NCBI GenBank assembly: GCA_050874665.1
Contig: JBNMLC010000002.1
Location: forward strand, 242,572 to 306,571
Source: RUG11237 sp050874665
Lineage (GTDB): Bacteria > Bacillota > Clostridia > Lachnospirales > Lachnospiraceae
Length of the DNA stretch: 64,000 nt
Reading direction: 5' to 3'
The position numbers and the translations under genes are program-made. Below are positions 17,632 to 26,256 of the stretch, piece after piece. The notes under the pieces were generated by a model. It made no database searches. It worked only from the letters and a program-made list of their open reading frames with translations, and had not been told where the DNA came from. How positions within the stretch are numbered: position 1 is the first letter of the stretch; each line of letters opens with the position of its first letter.

Positions 17632-18951
17632 ATGGAAAAATTAAAACGATTTGTAGATATTGATTATAGTAAATTTGAGGTAAGCGATGAGGAAGCAGAG
17701 GCAAAATACGGACTTCCTCATGAAGTGGGATTTTGTAAAAAATGTGTTATTTCCAATCAGCGTCCAAATTCCTGTCAGGAGTTTGAACATGGCAAGGAAA
17801 GTAAAAAAGAGACCATTCATTTTAATGGAGAGGGTGTTTGTGATGCATGTAAGGCAAGCGAAGAGAAATTCCATAAAATTGATTGGGAAAAGAGAGAACA
17901 GGAATTAATCGCACTTTGTGACAAATATAGAAAGAACGATGGTTCCTATGATTGTCTGGTACCGGGAAGTGGTGGAAAAGACAGTTTTTATGCAGCTCAT
18001 ATTTTAAAGTATAAATATGGAATGCATCCGCTGACAGTAACCTGGGCTCCTCATATGTACACACCTTGGGGATACGAAAATTTTCAGTCATGGATTCATG
18101 CAGGCTTTGATAATTACCTTTGCACACCGAATGGGCAGACACATAGATTATTAACAAGACTTGCAGTGGAAAATTTATTTCACCCATTTCAGCCGTTTAT
18201 TCTGGGTCAGAAGCAGTTGGCACCGAAAATGGCATTACTCTTTAATATTCCGTTAGTATTTTATGGAGAAAATGAAGCGGAGTATGGAAATCCGATTCAG
18301 GATACGACGAGTGCTTTAAGAGATGATAAGTATTTTGCCACAGAGGACAGAGAAAATGTGATGCTTGGCGGAGTGAAGGTAAAAGATTTAATTAATGATT
18401 TTAAAGTTTCACCAACAGATATAGAAATGTATATGCCGGCAGACGAAAGAGCAATCAAAGAAAAGGGAATTCAAGTACATTATTTGGGTTATTACTTGAA
18501 ATGGCATCCACAAGGAGCGTACTACTATTCAGTGGAGAATGGTGGATTTAAGCCATCACCGGAAAGAACACCTGGAACATATTCAAAATATAATAGTATT
18601 GATGACAGAATCGATGATATGCATTATTATACTACATATATTAAGTTTGGTATTGGACGTGCTACCTATGATGCAGCACAGGAAATTCGCAATCATGAAA
18701 TTACCAGAGATGAGGGTGTTGCATTGGTTCGTAAATACGATGGTGAGTGGCCGGCAAGATTTGAGGAGGATATTTTCAGATATTTATCCATAGATGAAAA
18801 GCATTTTCCGGAAGCTAGTAAGATGTTTGAACAGCCTATCATGGATAAGGAATATTTCATGCATTTAGCAGACAGATTCCGTTCACCGCATCTTTGGAAA
18901 TACGAAAATGGAAACTGGAAGTTAAGACATACCGTTTTTGACAATGTATAA
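17632..18951 (+). CDS. N-acetyl sugar amidotransferase (PseA/WbpG-like; LegA candidate)
   Basis: A 439-residue PP-loop ATPase. The PGSGGKDS motif (111-118) binds ATP, and CKKC (35-38) with CDAC (70-73) form a probable zinc site. In this family (PseA in Campylobacter, WbpG in Pseudomonas O-antigen) an N-acetyl group on a sugar is converted to acetamidino with ammonia supplied by HisF/HisH-like partners. Exactly such partners follow at 18967 and 19725. Because the only nonulosonic acid operon seen is the legionaminic type, the likely product is an acetamidino-legionaminic acid, although pseudaminic acid or a hexuronamide cannot be excluded. Start is ATG 17632 after GAGGGAG. Confidence 0.85.
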   Translation: MEKLKRFVDIDYSKFEVSDEEAEAKYGLPHEVGFCKKCVISNQRPNSCQEFEHGKESKKETIHFNGEGVCDACKASEEKFHKIDWEKREQELIALCDKYRKNDGSYDCLVPGSGGKDSFYAAHILKYKYGMHPLTVTWAPHMYTPWGYENFQSWIHAGFDNYLCTPNGQTHRLLTRLAVENLFHPFQPFILGQKQLAPKMALLFNIPLVFYGENEAEYGNPIQDTTSALRDDKYFATEDRENVMLGGVKVKDLINDFKVSPTDIEMYMPADERAIKEKGIQVHYLGYYLKWHPQGAYYYSVENGGFKPSPERTPGTYSKYNSIDDRIDDMHYYTTYIKFGIGRATYDAAQEIRNHEITRDEGVALVRKYDGEWPARFEEDIFRYLSIDEKHFPEASKMFEQPIMDKEYFMHLADRFRSPHLWKYENGNWKLRHTVFDNV

Positions 18952-18966
18952 AGACAGAGGTAGAGT

Positions 18967-19728
18967 ATGAGTAAAGTTAGGCTAATTGCAAGACTAGATA
19001 TAAAAGATCAATATGTGGTAAAAGGAATTCAGATGGAGGGGCTTAGAAAAATGGGCAATCCAAATGAATTTGCAAAAAAATATTATGAAGACGGAATCGA
19101 TGAGATTATTTACATCGACACAGTGGCGAGTCTTTATGACAGAAATAATTTAAGTGATATTGTATTAGAAACGACTAAGAATGTGTTTATCCCAATCACG
19201 GTTGGCGGCGGTTTAAGGACAGTGGAAGATGTAAGAAAGATTCTTACGATGGGTGCAGATAAAGTAGCTATTAATACAGGAGCTATCAAACGTCCGGAAT
19301 TAATTCGAGAAGTGGCAACCACATTTGGCTCTCAGTGCATGGTGTTATCTGTTCAGGCAAAGCGTAAAAGTAATGGCGAAGGCTGGGAAGCTTATTATGA
19401 TAATGGGCGGGAGCATTCTGGTTTGGATGTGTTAGAGTGGATTAAGCAGGCAGTGGAATTAGGTGCAGGAGAAATTTTATTAACCTCTGTAGATCAGGAA
19501 GGCACCCAAAAAGGGATTGACCGGGAATTAGCGGAAAAAGTTTGTGATGCTGTGGATGTACCTGTTATTGTAAGTGGTGGTGTGGGAAATGCAGGAGATG
19601 TTGTGAATGCAATTGAATCACGAGCTTCTGCCGTAGCGGTGGCAAGTATTCTGCATTATGAAAAAACCACTGTGAAAGAGCTGAAGAAAGAAATTACATC
19701 ACTTGGTAAGGAGGTACGTCTGGTATGA
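18967..19728 (+). CDS. wbuZ: HisF-like amidation subunit (WbuZ-type)
   Basis: A 253-residue TIM barrel homologous to the cyclase subunit of imidazole glycerol phosphate synthase. Asp11 is kept (ARLDIKD), as are TVGGGLRTVED and VSGGVGNAGD phosphate loops. The position of the second catalytic residue of HisF, Asp130, is Gln130 here (LSVQAKR). Loss of that residue, plus position between a PseA-like amidotransferase and a HisH-like gene that it overlaps by 4 bp, indicates that it channels ammonia for sugar amidination rather than making histidine. No other his genes are present. Confidence 0.85.
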   Translation: MSKVRLIARLDIKDQYVVKGIQMEGLRKMGNPNEFAKKYYEDGIDEIIYIDTVASLYDRNNLSDIVLETTKNVFIPITVGGGLRTVEDVRKILTMGADKVAINTGAIKRPELIREVATTFGSQCMVLSVQAKRKSNGEGWEAYYDNGREHSGLDVLEWIKQAVELGAGEILLTSVDQEGTQKGIDRELAEKVCDAVDVPVIVSGGVGNAGDVVNAIESRASAVAVASILHYEKTTVKELKKEITSLGKEVRLV

Positions 19729-20360
19729 TAGCAATTTTAGATTATGGTTTAAGCAATCTGCTTAGTGTACAAAGAGCAGTGGAGCTTTTTCGGGAAGATG
19801 TAAAGATTGTAAATACCCCGGAAGAACTGCTGCAGGCAGAAAAAATTGTACTTCCAGGCGTTGGGGCTTTTGAAGATGGAATGAATGGACTTAGAAAACA
19901 CGGACTTGATATTGCTTTGCATCAAGCTACCCAAAAGGGAACTCCTATTATGGGAATTTGTCTTGGAATGCAGATGCTATTTGAAGAAAGTGATGAAAAT
20001 GGAGTTCACACAGGTCTCGGCTTAATCAAGGGAAGAGTAGAAAAAATTCCGAATCAGACCGTAGAAGGAAAAAAGCAGTGCGTTCCACATATTGGGTGGA
20101 ATCATTTGTATACTGAAAAAGAAGAAAAACAGTGGAACCAGGGAATTTTGAAAGGTTTAGAGATTGGGACGGAAACGTATTTTGTACATTCGTACGAAGG
20201 AAAACCTGAAAAGAAAGAAGATTTGCTTGCCTTTACTACTTACGGCGGACGAAAAATTTGTGCTGCGGTGCAGCATGAAAATGTAATAGGCCTGCAGTTT
20301 CATCCGGAAAAAAGTGGTAAGCTGGGATTAAAGATAATAGAGAATTTTTGTAATGCTTAA
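19725..20360 (+). CDS. wbuY: HisH-like glutamine amidotransferase (WbuY-type)
   Basis: A 211-residue class I glutaminase. The nucleophile is Cys79 in GICLGMQML, with His193 and Glu195 in FHPEKSG; YGLSNLLSV near the N terminus is the HisH/PdxT-type signature. It releases ammonia from glutamine, which would travel through the HisF-like barrel to the PseA-like enzyme. Its ATG overlaps the hisF-like stop (ATGA), a sign of equimolar production. A strong terminator at 20374-20411 closes the unit. Confidence 0.87.
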   Translation: MIAILDYGLSNLLSVQRAVELFREDVKIVNTPEELLQAEKIVLPGVGAFEDGMNGLRKHGLDIALHQATQKGTPIMGICLGMQMLFEESDENGVHTGLGLIKGRVEKIPNQTVEGKKQCVPHIGWNHLYTEKEEKQWNQGILKGLEIGTETYFVHSYEGKPEKKEDLLAFTTYGGRKICAAVQHENVIGLQFHPEKSGKLGLKIIENFCNA

Positions 20361-20373
20361 ATGATGGAAAAGG

Positions 20374-20411
20374 AAAAGTGACAAGTGGTCAGCATGCCAT
20401 TTGTCACTTTT
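20374..20411 (+). terminator. Terminator after the amidotransferase operon
   Basis: A 15-bp stem (20374-20388 with 20397-20411, one G-T pair) with an 8-nt loop, A-rich before and T-rich after. A GTG at 20378 lies inside the stem, which argues against it as a start codon. Confidence 0.8.
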
Positions 20412-20428
20412 GGGTTTGGAGGGTTATT

Positions 20429-22195
20429 GTGGAAAATGTTTATAAAAGAAATATGAAATCATTAGAAAAACATAGTCCATTTATGGCTGATTTTTTTAAG
20501 GATAAAGTGACAGAGCATGAATATCTGGATAAAAAATGTGTCGAAGCGAAAGATGGGAACAGAGTTTTGGTGCTGTCCACCGAAAAAAAAACATACAAGA
20601 TGAATAGTATGTATTCACCCCAGAGGGAGGCTGCTGTCTGGGCTGAAAATTTTCAGTTGGGTGGAATAGAGGACGTTTATATCTTATATGGTTTAGGAAA
20701 TGGAATGTTTGCACGAGAACTATTAAAACGGATGCAAGAGGGAAATATTTTAGTGATTTACGAACCATCTTTGGAAGTGTTTACGTTTGTGATGGAAAAT
20801 TTTGAAATTTCTGACTTATTGGAACACAACAAATTTTGTTTATTAGTGGAAGGCATTAATGAGAAGCATCTGTACAATATCTTGGAATACAGCATGAACA
20901 GTATGCAAATGCCAGTGCAAAAAGTTGTGGCACTTCCTTATTATAAAGACATTTTTAATAAGGAGTATGATAAGTTTTGTGAAATGTATATAGAGTATCA
21001 AAAAGATGCACAAATAATGCAAAATACAATCTTAAATTTAAGCAGTGCTTCTCTTAAAAATAGTATAAGCAATATTAAGTACCTTGTAGGGAGTAAAGAC
21101 TTTGAAGCATTAAAGAAGGTATTTCCCAAAGATGTCCCGGCAGTTATTGTTGCAGCGGGACCTTCCTTAAAAGAGAATCTTTCTTTTCTAAAGAAGGTCA
21201 AAAATAAATCTGTGATAGTTGCAGTGGACAGAGTGTTGGATTTATTGGTGGCTGAAGGAATAGAACCGGATTTTATAGCGAGTATAGATCCGATGAAAGA
21301 AATACCTGTAAGTGTCAAAAATGGTATTCTAAAAGCTCCATTATTTGCATTGCCACAGACGAATACAGAATTTTTACATTATCATCAGGGGATTCAGTTT
21401 ATCATAAATCAACAAGGCATTGTAGAAGAACTAATGCAAAAGGTAAATGTTTATGAAGAAATTGTGGATCCGGGAGGGTCAGTGGCAACATTTATCTGTT
21501 CTGTGTTACTTTCTCTAGAGTGCGAAAGAATTATTTTAGTAGGTCAGGATCTGGCATATGGAGTGAATGGAGAGACTCATGCCAGCGACAACGAAGAAGA
21601 CGAAGGGGATAAAATAGAAGCAGAAGGAATAGGAGGAAAAACAGTTTATACCAGATACGACTGGAAAAGCTATGCTAAATTCTTAGAAGCATGTATTGCA
21701 AAGTGTCCTAAGGTAGATTTTATTGATTTGAAACGTACAGGGCTGAAAATTCAAGGAGCAAGAACAGAGAATGAAAAAAATGTTCTGGAAAAGTATTGTA
21801 CGAAAGATATCATCTTTGAAAAAATCATTAGCATGGTTCCTGATTTGCTGCAAGGAATGAAGAAGGAAGAAATGCGTGAGGAAATTCAAAAACTGATGGC
21901 TGAAATAGATAGCTGTATGGAAATCTTGCAACAACTTGTCGCACAGTCGAAGCGTGGTGAAAATGTTACGGAGGTTATGCAGTTAAGCCAACAGCTAGAA
22001 GAAAAGAATGTTATGAAGAGTTTGAATGATTTGATGCTGCAACGTACAATTAATTTGCAAAAACAACTTTCTCAAAGTCAAGAGCAGGGGGAAATGCTTT
22101 CCATTATGGAACGTATTTTTAGAGAAATGTCAGGTGCTCTTAAAGAGGTAAAGGAAGAATTAGCAAAAGTATTGGAGATGGAAATATGGAATTAG
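20429..22195 (+). CDS. maf: Motility accessory factor (Maf) flagellin glycosyltransferase, copy 2
   Basis: A 588-residue Maf/DUF115 paralogue of the gene at 11326. It shares NSMYSPQREAAVWAE, YGLGNGMFA, AAGPSLKENL, AVDRVLDLL, SIDPMKE, DPGGSVATFI and GQDLAYGVNGETHA. Start is GTG 20429 with GGAGG 6 nt upstream. This start gives an N terminus (MENVYKRNMKSLEKH) that aligns with copy 1, whereas the GTG at 20378 lies in the preceding terminator. The C-terminal 120 residues are helical, Gln/Glu-rich. Two Maf copies may act on different sites or sugars. It overlaps the GT2 downstream by 10 bp. Confidence 0.9.
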   Translation: MENVYKRNMKSLEKHSPFMADFFKDKVTEHEYLDKKCVEAKDGNRVLVLSTEKKTYKMNSMYSPQREAAVWAENFQLGGIEDVYILYGLGNGMFARELLKRMQEGNILVIYEPSLEVFTFVMENFEISDLLEHNKFCLLVEGINEKHLYNILEYSMNSMQMPVQKVVALPYYKDIFNKEYDKFCEMYIEYQKDAQIMQNTILNLSSASLKNSISNIKYLVGSKDFEALKKVFPKDVPAVIVAAGPSLKENLSFLKKVKNKSVIVAVDRVLDLLVAEGIEPDFIASIDPMKEIPVSVKNGILKAPLFALPQTNTEFLHYHQGIQFIINQQGIVEELMQKVNVYEEIVDPGGSVATFICSVLLSLECERIILVGQDLAYGVNGETHASDNEEDEGDKIEAEGIGGKTVYTRYDWKSYAKFLEACIAKCPKVDFIDLKRTGLKIQGARTENEKNVLEKYCTKDIIFEKIISMVPDLLQGMKKEEMREEIQKLMAEIDSCMEILQQLVAQSKRGENVTEVMQLSQQLEEKNVMKSLNDLMLQRTINLQKQLSQSQEQGEMLSIMERIFREMSGALKEVKEELAKVLEMEIWN

Positions 22196-22989
22196 TGAGT
22201 GTGGTTATTCCAACATATAATCGAGAAAAAGTGATAGAGCGTTCTATTCGCAGTGTTCTGGGACAAGAATATGACAATCTGGAAATTTTAGTAATTGATG
22301 ATGCCTCGGAAGACAACACAAAGCAAGTGGTAGAGGCTATTGGAGATACAAGAATTAAGTACCGAAGAAGCAGCAGAAACAGGGGAGCTGCATTTTCCAG
22401 AAATGTGGGGATACGCATGGCAAAGGGAAAATATATTGCGTTTCAGGACAGTGATGATGAATGGCTGGGTGGAAAATTAAAAAAACAGTTACAGGTTATG
22501 GAAAACTCCCATTATGGGTTGGTTTATTCCATGTATGAGAGAGATTTTGGCAATGGAAAGGAAGTTGCTGTACCGGACAGAGAGATTCCCCTAGAGCATA
22601 AACAAGGAAATATTTATCCTTATCTTCTAAAGAAAAGCTTTATCGGAACACCTACCATGTTGTTTCGAAAAGAAGTACTGCAGGAAGCAGGCGGTTTTGA
22701 AGAAAGCTTGAAAAATTATGAAGACTATGAACTTGCTTTAAGAATTGCCAGAGATTATGAAATTGGATATGTGGACGAGGTGTTGACAAAGGCATATACT
22801 CTGGGAGGCAGTATTGATTTTAATCCCTTGTATGCACTGGGAAGTTCTTGTTATATTCTGAAGAAATACGAAAATGATTTAAAACAGTATGGACTATATG
22901 AAGCTAAGAAAAATGCGTTACTTTGTTATGCAAGAGAGTGTGGTATAGAGAAAAACTGCAACCAGATATTTAAGGATTATAATATATAA
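22186..22989 (+). CDS. Family 2 glycosyltransferase, short form
   Basis: A 267-residue GT-A protein: SVVIPTYNREKVIERSI, VIDDASEDNT, NRGAAFSRNVG, the DSDDE metal motif, and a FIGTPTMLFRK/NYEDYELALRIARDYE acceptor-side region. It is typical of single-domain bacterial GT2 transferases. It begins inside the end of maf copy 2 and is the last gene before a bidirectional terminator, so Maf2 and this transferase form one small unit. It probably adds a sugar to the Maf-transferred residue. Confidence 0.88.
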   Translation: MELVSVVIPTYNREKVIERSIRSVLGQEYDNLEILVIDDASEDNTKQVVEAIGDTRIKYRRSSRNRGAAFSRNVGIRMAKGKYIAFQDSDDEWLGGKLKKQLQVMENSHYGLVYSMYERDFGNGKEVAVPDREIPLEHKQGNIYPYLLKKSFIGTPTMLFRKEVLQEAGGFEESLKNYEDYELALRIARDYEIGYVDEVLTKAYTLGGSIDFNPLYALGSSCYILKKYENDLKQYGLYEAKKNALLCYARECGIEKNCNQIFKDYNI

Positions 22990-23014
22990 ATAAGCTGCCT
23001 TTGGCAGCTTATTT
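22988..23014. terminator. Bidirectional terminator between convergent genes
   Basis: A perfect 12-bp stem AAATAAGCTGCC/GGCAGCTTATTT with a TTT loop, flanked by A/T on both sides. It overlaps the stop region of the + gene and lies next to the end of the only - strand gene. Confidence 0.88.
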
Positions 23015-24767
23015 ATATGGGTTTTGCTTTATATACATATTGGGTAACAAAAAACTGTTCTTTATCTACTACACCGGGAATTGCGGCAAGAGCATCAATT
23101 AAGTTATTCATGGAAGTAAAGTCATCGGAAGGTGTTTCTCGTAGCTTTTGAAATCCGATAATTTCATAACCACAATCCTGTAATAACTTTGCACTGTTAT
23201 ATTTAGTGAAAAATCGTAAATGTGTGCGGTCAAGAATTCCGGAGTCAGCATATTCAAAACTTCCCATTAAAATTTGACCAATGGCAGAGTAGTGTAAAAT
23301 ATTGGGGATACTTGTAATAATTACCCCTTGTTCTGACAAATGTTCTTTTAATTTTTTTAATAATTGTTCCGGTTCAACTAAATGCTCTAGAATATCACCT
23401 AAAATAATGTAATCAAAGGTCACATCGAAAGGAAACTCCATAGTTTCCATATTTCCCTCAACTACAGTGGCAATATGAGAAGCAAAGGCAGCAGAGTAAG
23501 GATCTAATTCAATACCATAAAGTCTGGCATTGGGATAGTGATTTTGGATTTCTAACAAAGTTGCGCCGCAGGCACAGCCGATATCCAGACAGTAGATTTC
23601 ATTCCACTTATCCTCAGGTGCCATTTGTTCAATTAATTCATTGCGGTAAAAAAAGGAATAGTACGGTCTGATATGCCATTTATCAATGTAACGCTGTTGA
23701 TTTATTTCAAAGGCAGAATTATAGTTTTCAGTTGGGTTTTGTTCCTCCAGTGCAGAAAATCCTTTGCTTCCAAAATGGAAAATAAAACTGTTTTTGCAGA
23801 CAACCAGTTTATAATTATTTAAAATTAATCGGGTGCAGTAATCGTTATCCTCAAAGTTTCCGGGGAAAAATCGTTCATCTAAGTCCCCGGTAATTTCGTA
23901 GGCGGAACGTTTTATCAGCAATGCAAAACCGATTAATAGGGTTCGGTAAGCAAGTGGCAGCTCTAAGGGAACATTGTGGGTAAGTCCGTATTCCATATAT
24001 TCGGAAAGAGTATGATAAGTTTCCGAGATGAGTTGTCCATTTCCTGCGTAATTGCTGACAGCTCCGGCAGCACCGATTTCTTCTTTTTCATAAAGTCCCA
24101 TACGAAGCCAGAAAAGAGCATTTTCAGTTAGAATAGTGTCATTATTTAAAAGAAAAATATCATTGTCAGGATTTGCCAGTCGTATTCCGATATTACAGCC
24201 TGCTGCAAAGCCGTAATTCTTGTGATTGAGCTGATATTTTAAATCTGACTGTGATTTTAAGTAGTCTTCTGTACCGTCCGTAGAACCGTTGTCTACACAG
24301 ATAATTTCGTAACAGGAGGCAGCACAAAAATCACGAATAGAATCAATACATTTTATGGTGTAATCTAAATTATTGAAAGTAAGCAGTATAATGGAAACAC
24401 CAGGAACCGTAGTATGAGTGCGGGCTAGAAAGCTTTGAAAATAATCCTGGATTATAGAATAATCTTCCTCATTGCTTTTACAATGAAATAAAGCATTTTC
24501 ATAGCATAAGTAAGCTTTTTTATATAAGGAGAAAGCTTCATATACATTGCCCAGCATAAAGTAAAGTTCGTGGTTGAGTGGGTTGAGTTTAAGTCCCTCT
24601 TCAATACAACGCATTGCTTTTTGAAAATCTTCGAATCCAATATAAATCGAGGCTTCTAAGATAGCAAGTGTATCTGTGTAAGTTTGCCCGGCTTGCATAT
24701 ACTGTTCAAGCAGTTCATAGGCTTGCTGATAATTGTGTAGTTCAATGGTCTGTTTTATCTTATCCAT
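23013..24767 (-). CDS. TPR - family 2 glycosyltransferase - methyltransferase fusion
   Basis: A 584-residue three-part cytoplasmic protein. Residues about 1-115 are TPR-like helices (ALEQ-type repeats, for example GLKLNPLNHELYFMLGNVYE). Residues about 120-370 are a GT2 domain with SIILLTFNNLDYTIKCI, VDNGSTDGT, NYGFAAGCN and LLNNDT. Residues about 385-560 are a class I methyltransferase with LDIGCACGATL and an ILGDILEHL motif. It is the only gene on the - strand. A sigma-A-like promoter (24803-24831) precedes it and GGGAG lies 6 nt from its ATG. TPR plus GT2 architectures act on protein or long glycan substrates. It may build and methylate the end of a flagellar glycan. Confidence 0.85.
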   Translation of the reverse strand: MDKIKQTIELHNYQQAYELLEQYMQAGQTYTDTLAILEASIYIGFEDFQKAMRCIEEGLKLNPLNHELYFMLGNVYEAFSLYKKAYLCYENALFHCKSNEEDYSIIQDYFQSFLARTHTTVPGVSIILLTFNNLDYTIKCIDSIRDFCAASCYEIICVDNGSTDGTEDYLKSQSDLKYQLNHKNYGFAAGCNIGIRLANPDNDIFLLNNDTILTENALFWLRMGLYEKEEIGAAGAVSNYAGNGQLISETYHTLSEYMEYGLTHNVPLELPLAYRTLLIGFALLIKRSAYEITGDLDERFFPGNFEDNDYCTRLILNNYKLVVCKNSFIFHFGSKGFSALEEQNPTENYNSAFEINQQRYIDKWHIRPYYSFFYRNELIEQMAPEDKWNEIYCLDIGCACGATLLEIQNHYPNARLYGIELDPYSAAFASHIATVVEGNMETMEFPFDVTFDYIILGDILEHLVEPEQLLKKLKEHLSEQGVIITSIPNILHYSAIGQILMGSFEYADSGILDRTHLRFFTKYNSAKLLQDCGYEIIGFQKLRETPSDDFTSMNNLIDALAAIPGVVDKEQFFVTQYVYKAKPI

Positions 24768-24802
24768 GTGTTACTCCCTTCATTAAAATCATGATATTAA
24801 TA

Positions 24803-24831
24803 AGTATACATGAAAAGGAAAAAAATGTACA
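24803..24831 (-). promoter_or_regulatory. Sigma-A promoter of the reverse-strand gene
   Basis: On the - strand: TGTACA (24826-24831), a 17-nt spacer, TATACT (24803-24808). It is housekeeping-type, unlike the flagellar promoter of the divergent gene. Confidence 0.65.
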
Positions 24832-24843
24832 CTTGATTTTGGT

Positions 24844-24870
24844 TAAAAAAAGCTGGAAAAGTGCCGATAT
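24844..24870 (+). promoter_or_regulatory. Consensus sigma-28 promoter within the glycosylation island
   Basis: TAAA (24844-24847), a 15-nt spacer, GCCGATAT (24863-24870): an exact match to the flagellar sigma consensus. It would drive the run of genes from 24900 to at least 29930. Confidence 0.85.
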
Positions 24871-24899
24871 AATGTTAAGTGAATTTTGGAGGGAACGAG

Positions 24900-26252
24900 A
24901 TGAGTGAATTTGATACATTTATGCAGTTGGGGGCAAGGCTAGAACAAGAAAATAAAATGCTTATGGCATATGGTGCATATGCAGAGGCTATGTATCAAAG
25001 TGTAGGAAGCAGGAAAAATCTGATACAGTCATTTCTTATATCTATAAAAAATAATATTAGTCAATCGGCTAAGGAACGCAACAAAGAATTAAAAACGCAG
25101 CTTATGGAATGGATACATCAGGGAGAGCTATCGTATGCAGTGGCCTGCTATGGGAACTTGATGGGAGAGTTGCAGGGAAAAGAGTGGATAGACGCAGATA
25201 ATGCAGTGTTGTATCATTGTCTTAGTATTTACCAATCGGAGTTAAATTGCCAGATAAATCCGTTTGCTATACAGGAAAAGAGTTGGGAAGAATTAAAAAA
25301 ATGGTATTATGAATTGAAATTTATGATGCGAAGAATTGATATGGAATTGTCAGAAAATCAGGAATTCATCAGTTATGTAAAGAAAGAACAAATCTCTCCG
25401 GTTGCATTATATTATATGTGTACAACTATGTGCTTTTTTCAAAAGAATGTATATAACAATCTGGCACTTTTGTTTGAGGAATATGGAATGGAGGATTATG
25501 CAGAGTGTTTTAACAATTTAAAACAGGAGTATCCCTTAGAACAGTCCCCAAAAGAGAAGAGAGAAATTCCATCAATATCAATTCAGGAGACCTTTGCGTT
25601 TATTGTGGCTGTGTCGGAGGAGGAAATGTTTGAGGAAGCGGTATATTACATCAGACATTTGAGGGTGCCAGAAGGTGCAAAGGTAGAAATTATACCTGTC
25701 AAAGGTGCGAGTTCCATTGCGCAGGCATATAATATGGGGCTTAAGAAGACAAATGCAAAATACAAGATATATATACATCAAGATGTGATGATAGTAAATC
25801 CCGATTTTTTATATGAATTATATGAAATTTTTGAAGATTCAAAAATAGGACTTGTTGGGGTCGCAGGCGTGGAGCATATGCCAAAGAGTGGTATCTGGTG
25901 GGATAATGATGGAACTGGTGATTATCGGAAATTATATCAGGACACAATCATGGAATATGGTACAACCATAGTGAATGAATTTGAAGAATCATATCGTTAT
26001 GTGGAAGCATTGGATGGTGTATTACTGGCAACACAGTATGATATACCGTGGAGAGAGGATATATTTACTGGCTGGCACTTTTACGACATATCCCAGTCTA
26101 TGGAATTTAGGCGAAGAGGATATCAGGTGGCAGTCGCAGGTCAGAAAAAAATCTGGTGTCTGCACGAACAGAAGTGGAACAAAGAAATAGGGGAAGATTA
26201 TCTAAAGGAAAGAAAGGTCTTTTTAAATGAATATAAGGAAGTAGAGGAGTAA
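24900..26252 (+). CDS. Glycosyltransferase with helical N-terminal half
   Basis: A 450-residue protein. The first about 225 residues are predicted helical (TPR-like, ending ECFNNLKQEYPLEQ). The C-terminal half is a GT-A-like domain with FAFIVAVSEEE, SSIAQAYNMGLKKT, YKIYIHQDVMIVNP and WCLHEQKW, resembling the Glyco_tranf_2_5 type. The ATG at 24900 is chosen over the GTG at 24879 because GGAGGG lies 7 nt upstream of it. The GTG is only about 9 nt downstream of the sigma-28 -10 element and so at the transcription start itself. It is the first gene of a sigma-28 operon that continues with two CgeB-like paralogues and an FkbM protein. Confidence 0.75.
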   Translation: MSEFDTFMQLGARLEQENKMLMAYGAYAEAMYQSVGSRKNLIQSFLISIKNNISQSAKERNKELKTQLMEWIHQGELSYAVACYGNLMGELQGKEWIDADNAVLYHCLSIYQSELNCQINPFAIQEKSWEELKKWYYELKFMMRRIDMELSENQEFISYVKKEQISPVALYYMCTTMCFFQKNVYNNLALLFEEYGMEDYAECFNNLKQEYPLEQSPKEKREIPSISIQETFAFIVAVSEEEMFEEAVYYIRHLRVPEGAKVEIIPVKGASSIAQAYNMGLKKTNAKYKIYIHQDVMIVNPDFLYELYEIFEDSKIGLVGVAGVEHMPKSGIWWDNDGTGDYRKLYQDTIMEYGTTIVNEFEESYRYVEALDGVLLATQYDIPWREDIFTGWHFYDISQSMEFRRRGYQVAVAGQKKIWCLHEQKWNKEIGEDYLKERKVFLNEYKEVEE

Positions 26253-26256
26253 GAAG

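Noticed and set aside
18967..20360. hisF-hisH as histidine biosynthesis genes
   Set aside because: No other his genes are nearby, the HisF-like protein has Gln at position 130, and a PseA-like partner precedes them.
20378..20428. Upstream GTG start of the second maf gene
   Set aside because: The codons lie inside a 15-bp terminator stem; GTG 20429 has a good Shine-Dalgarno and aligns with the paralogue.
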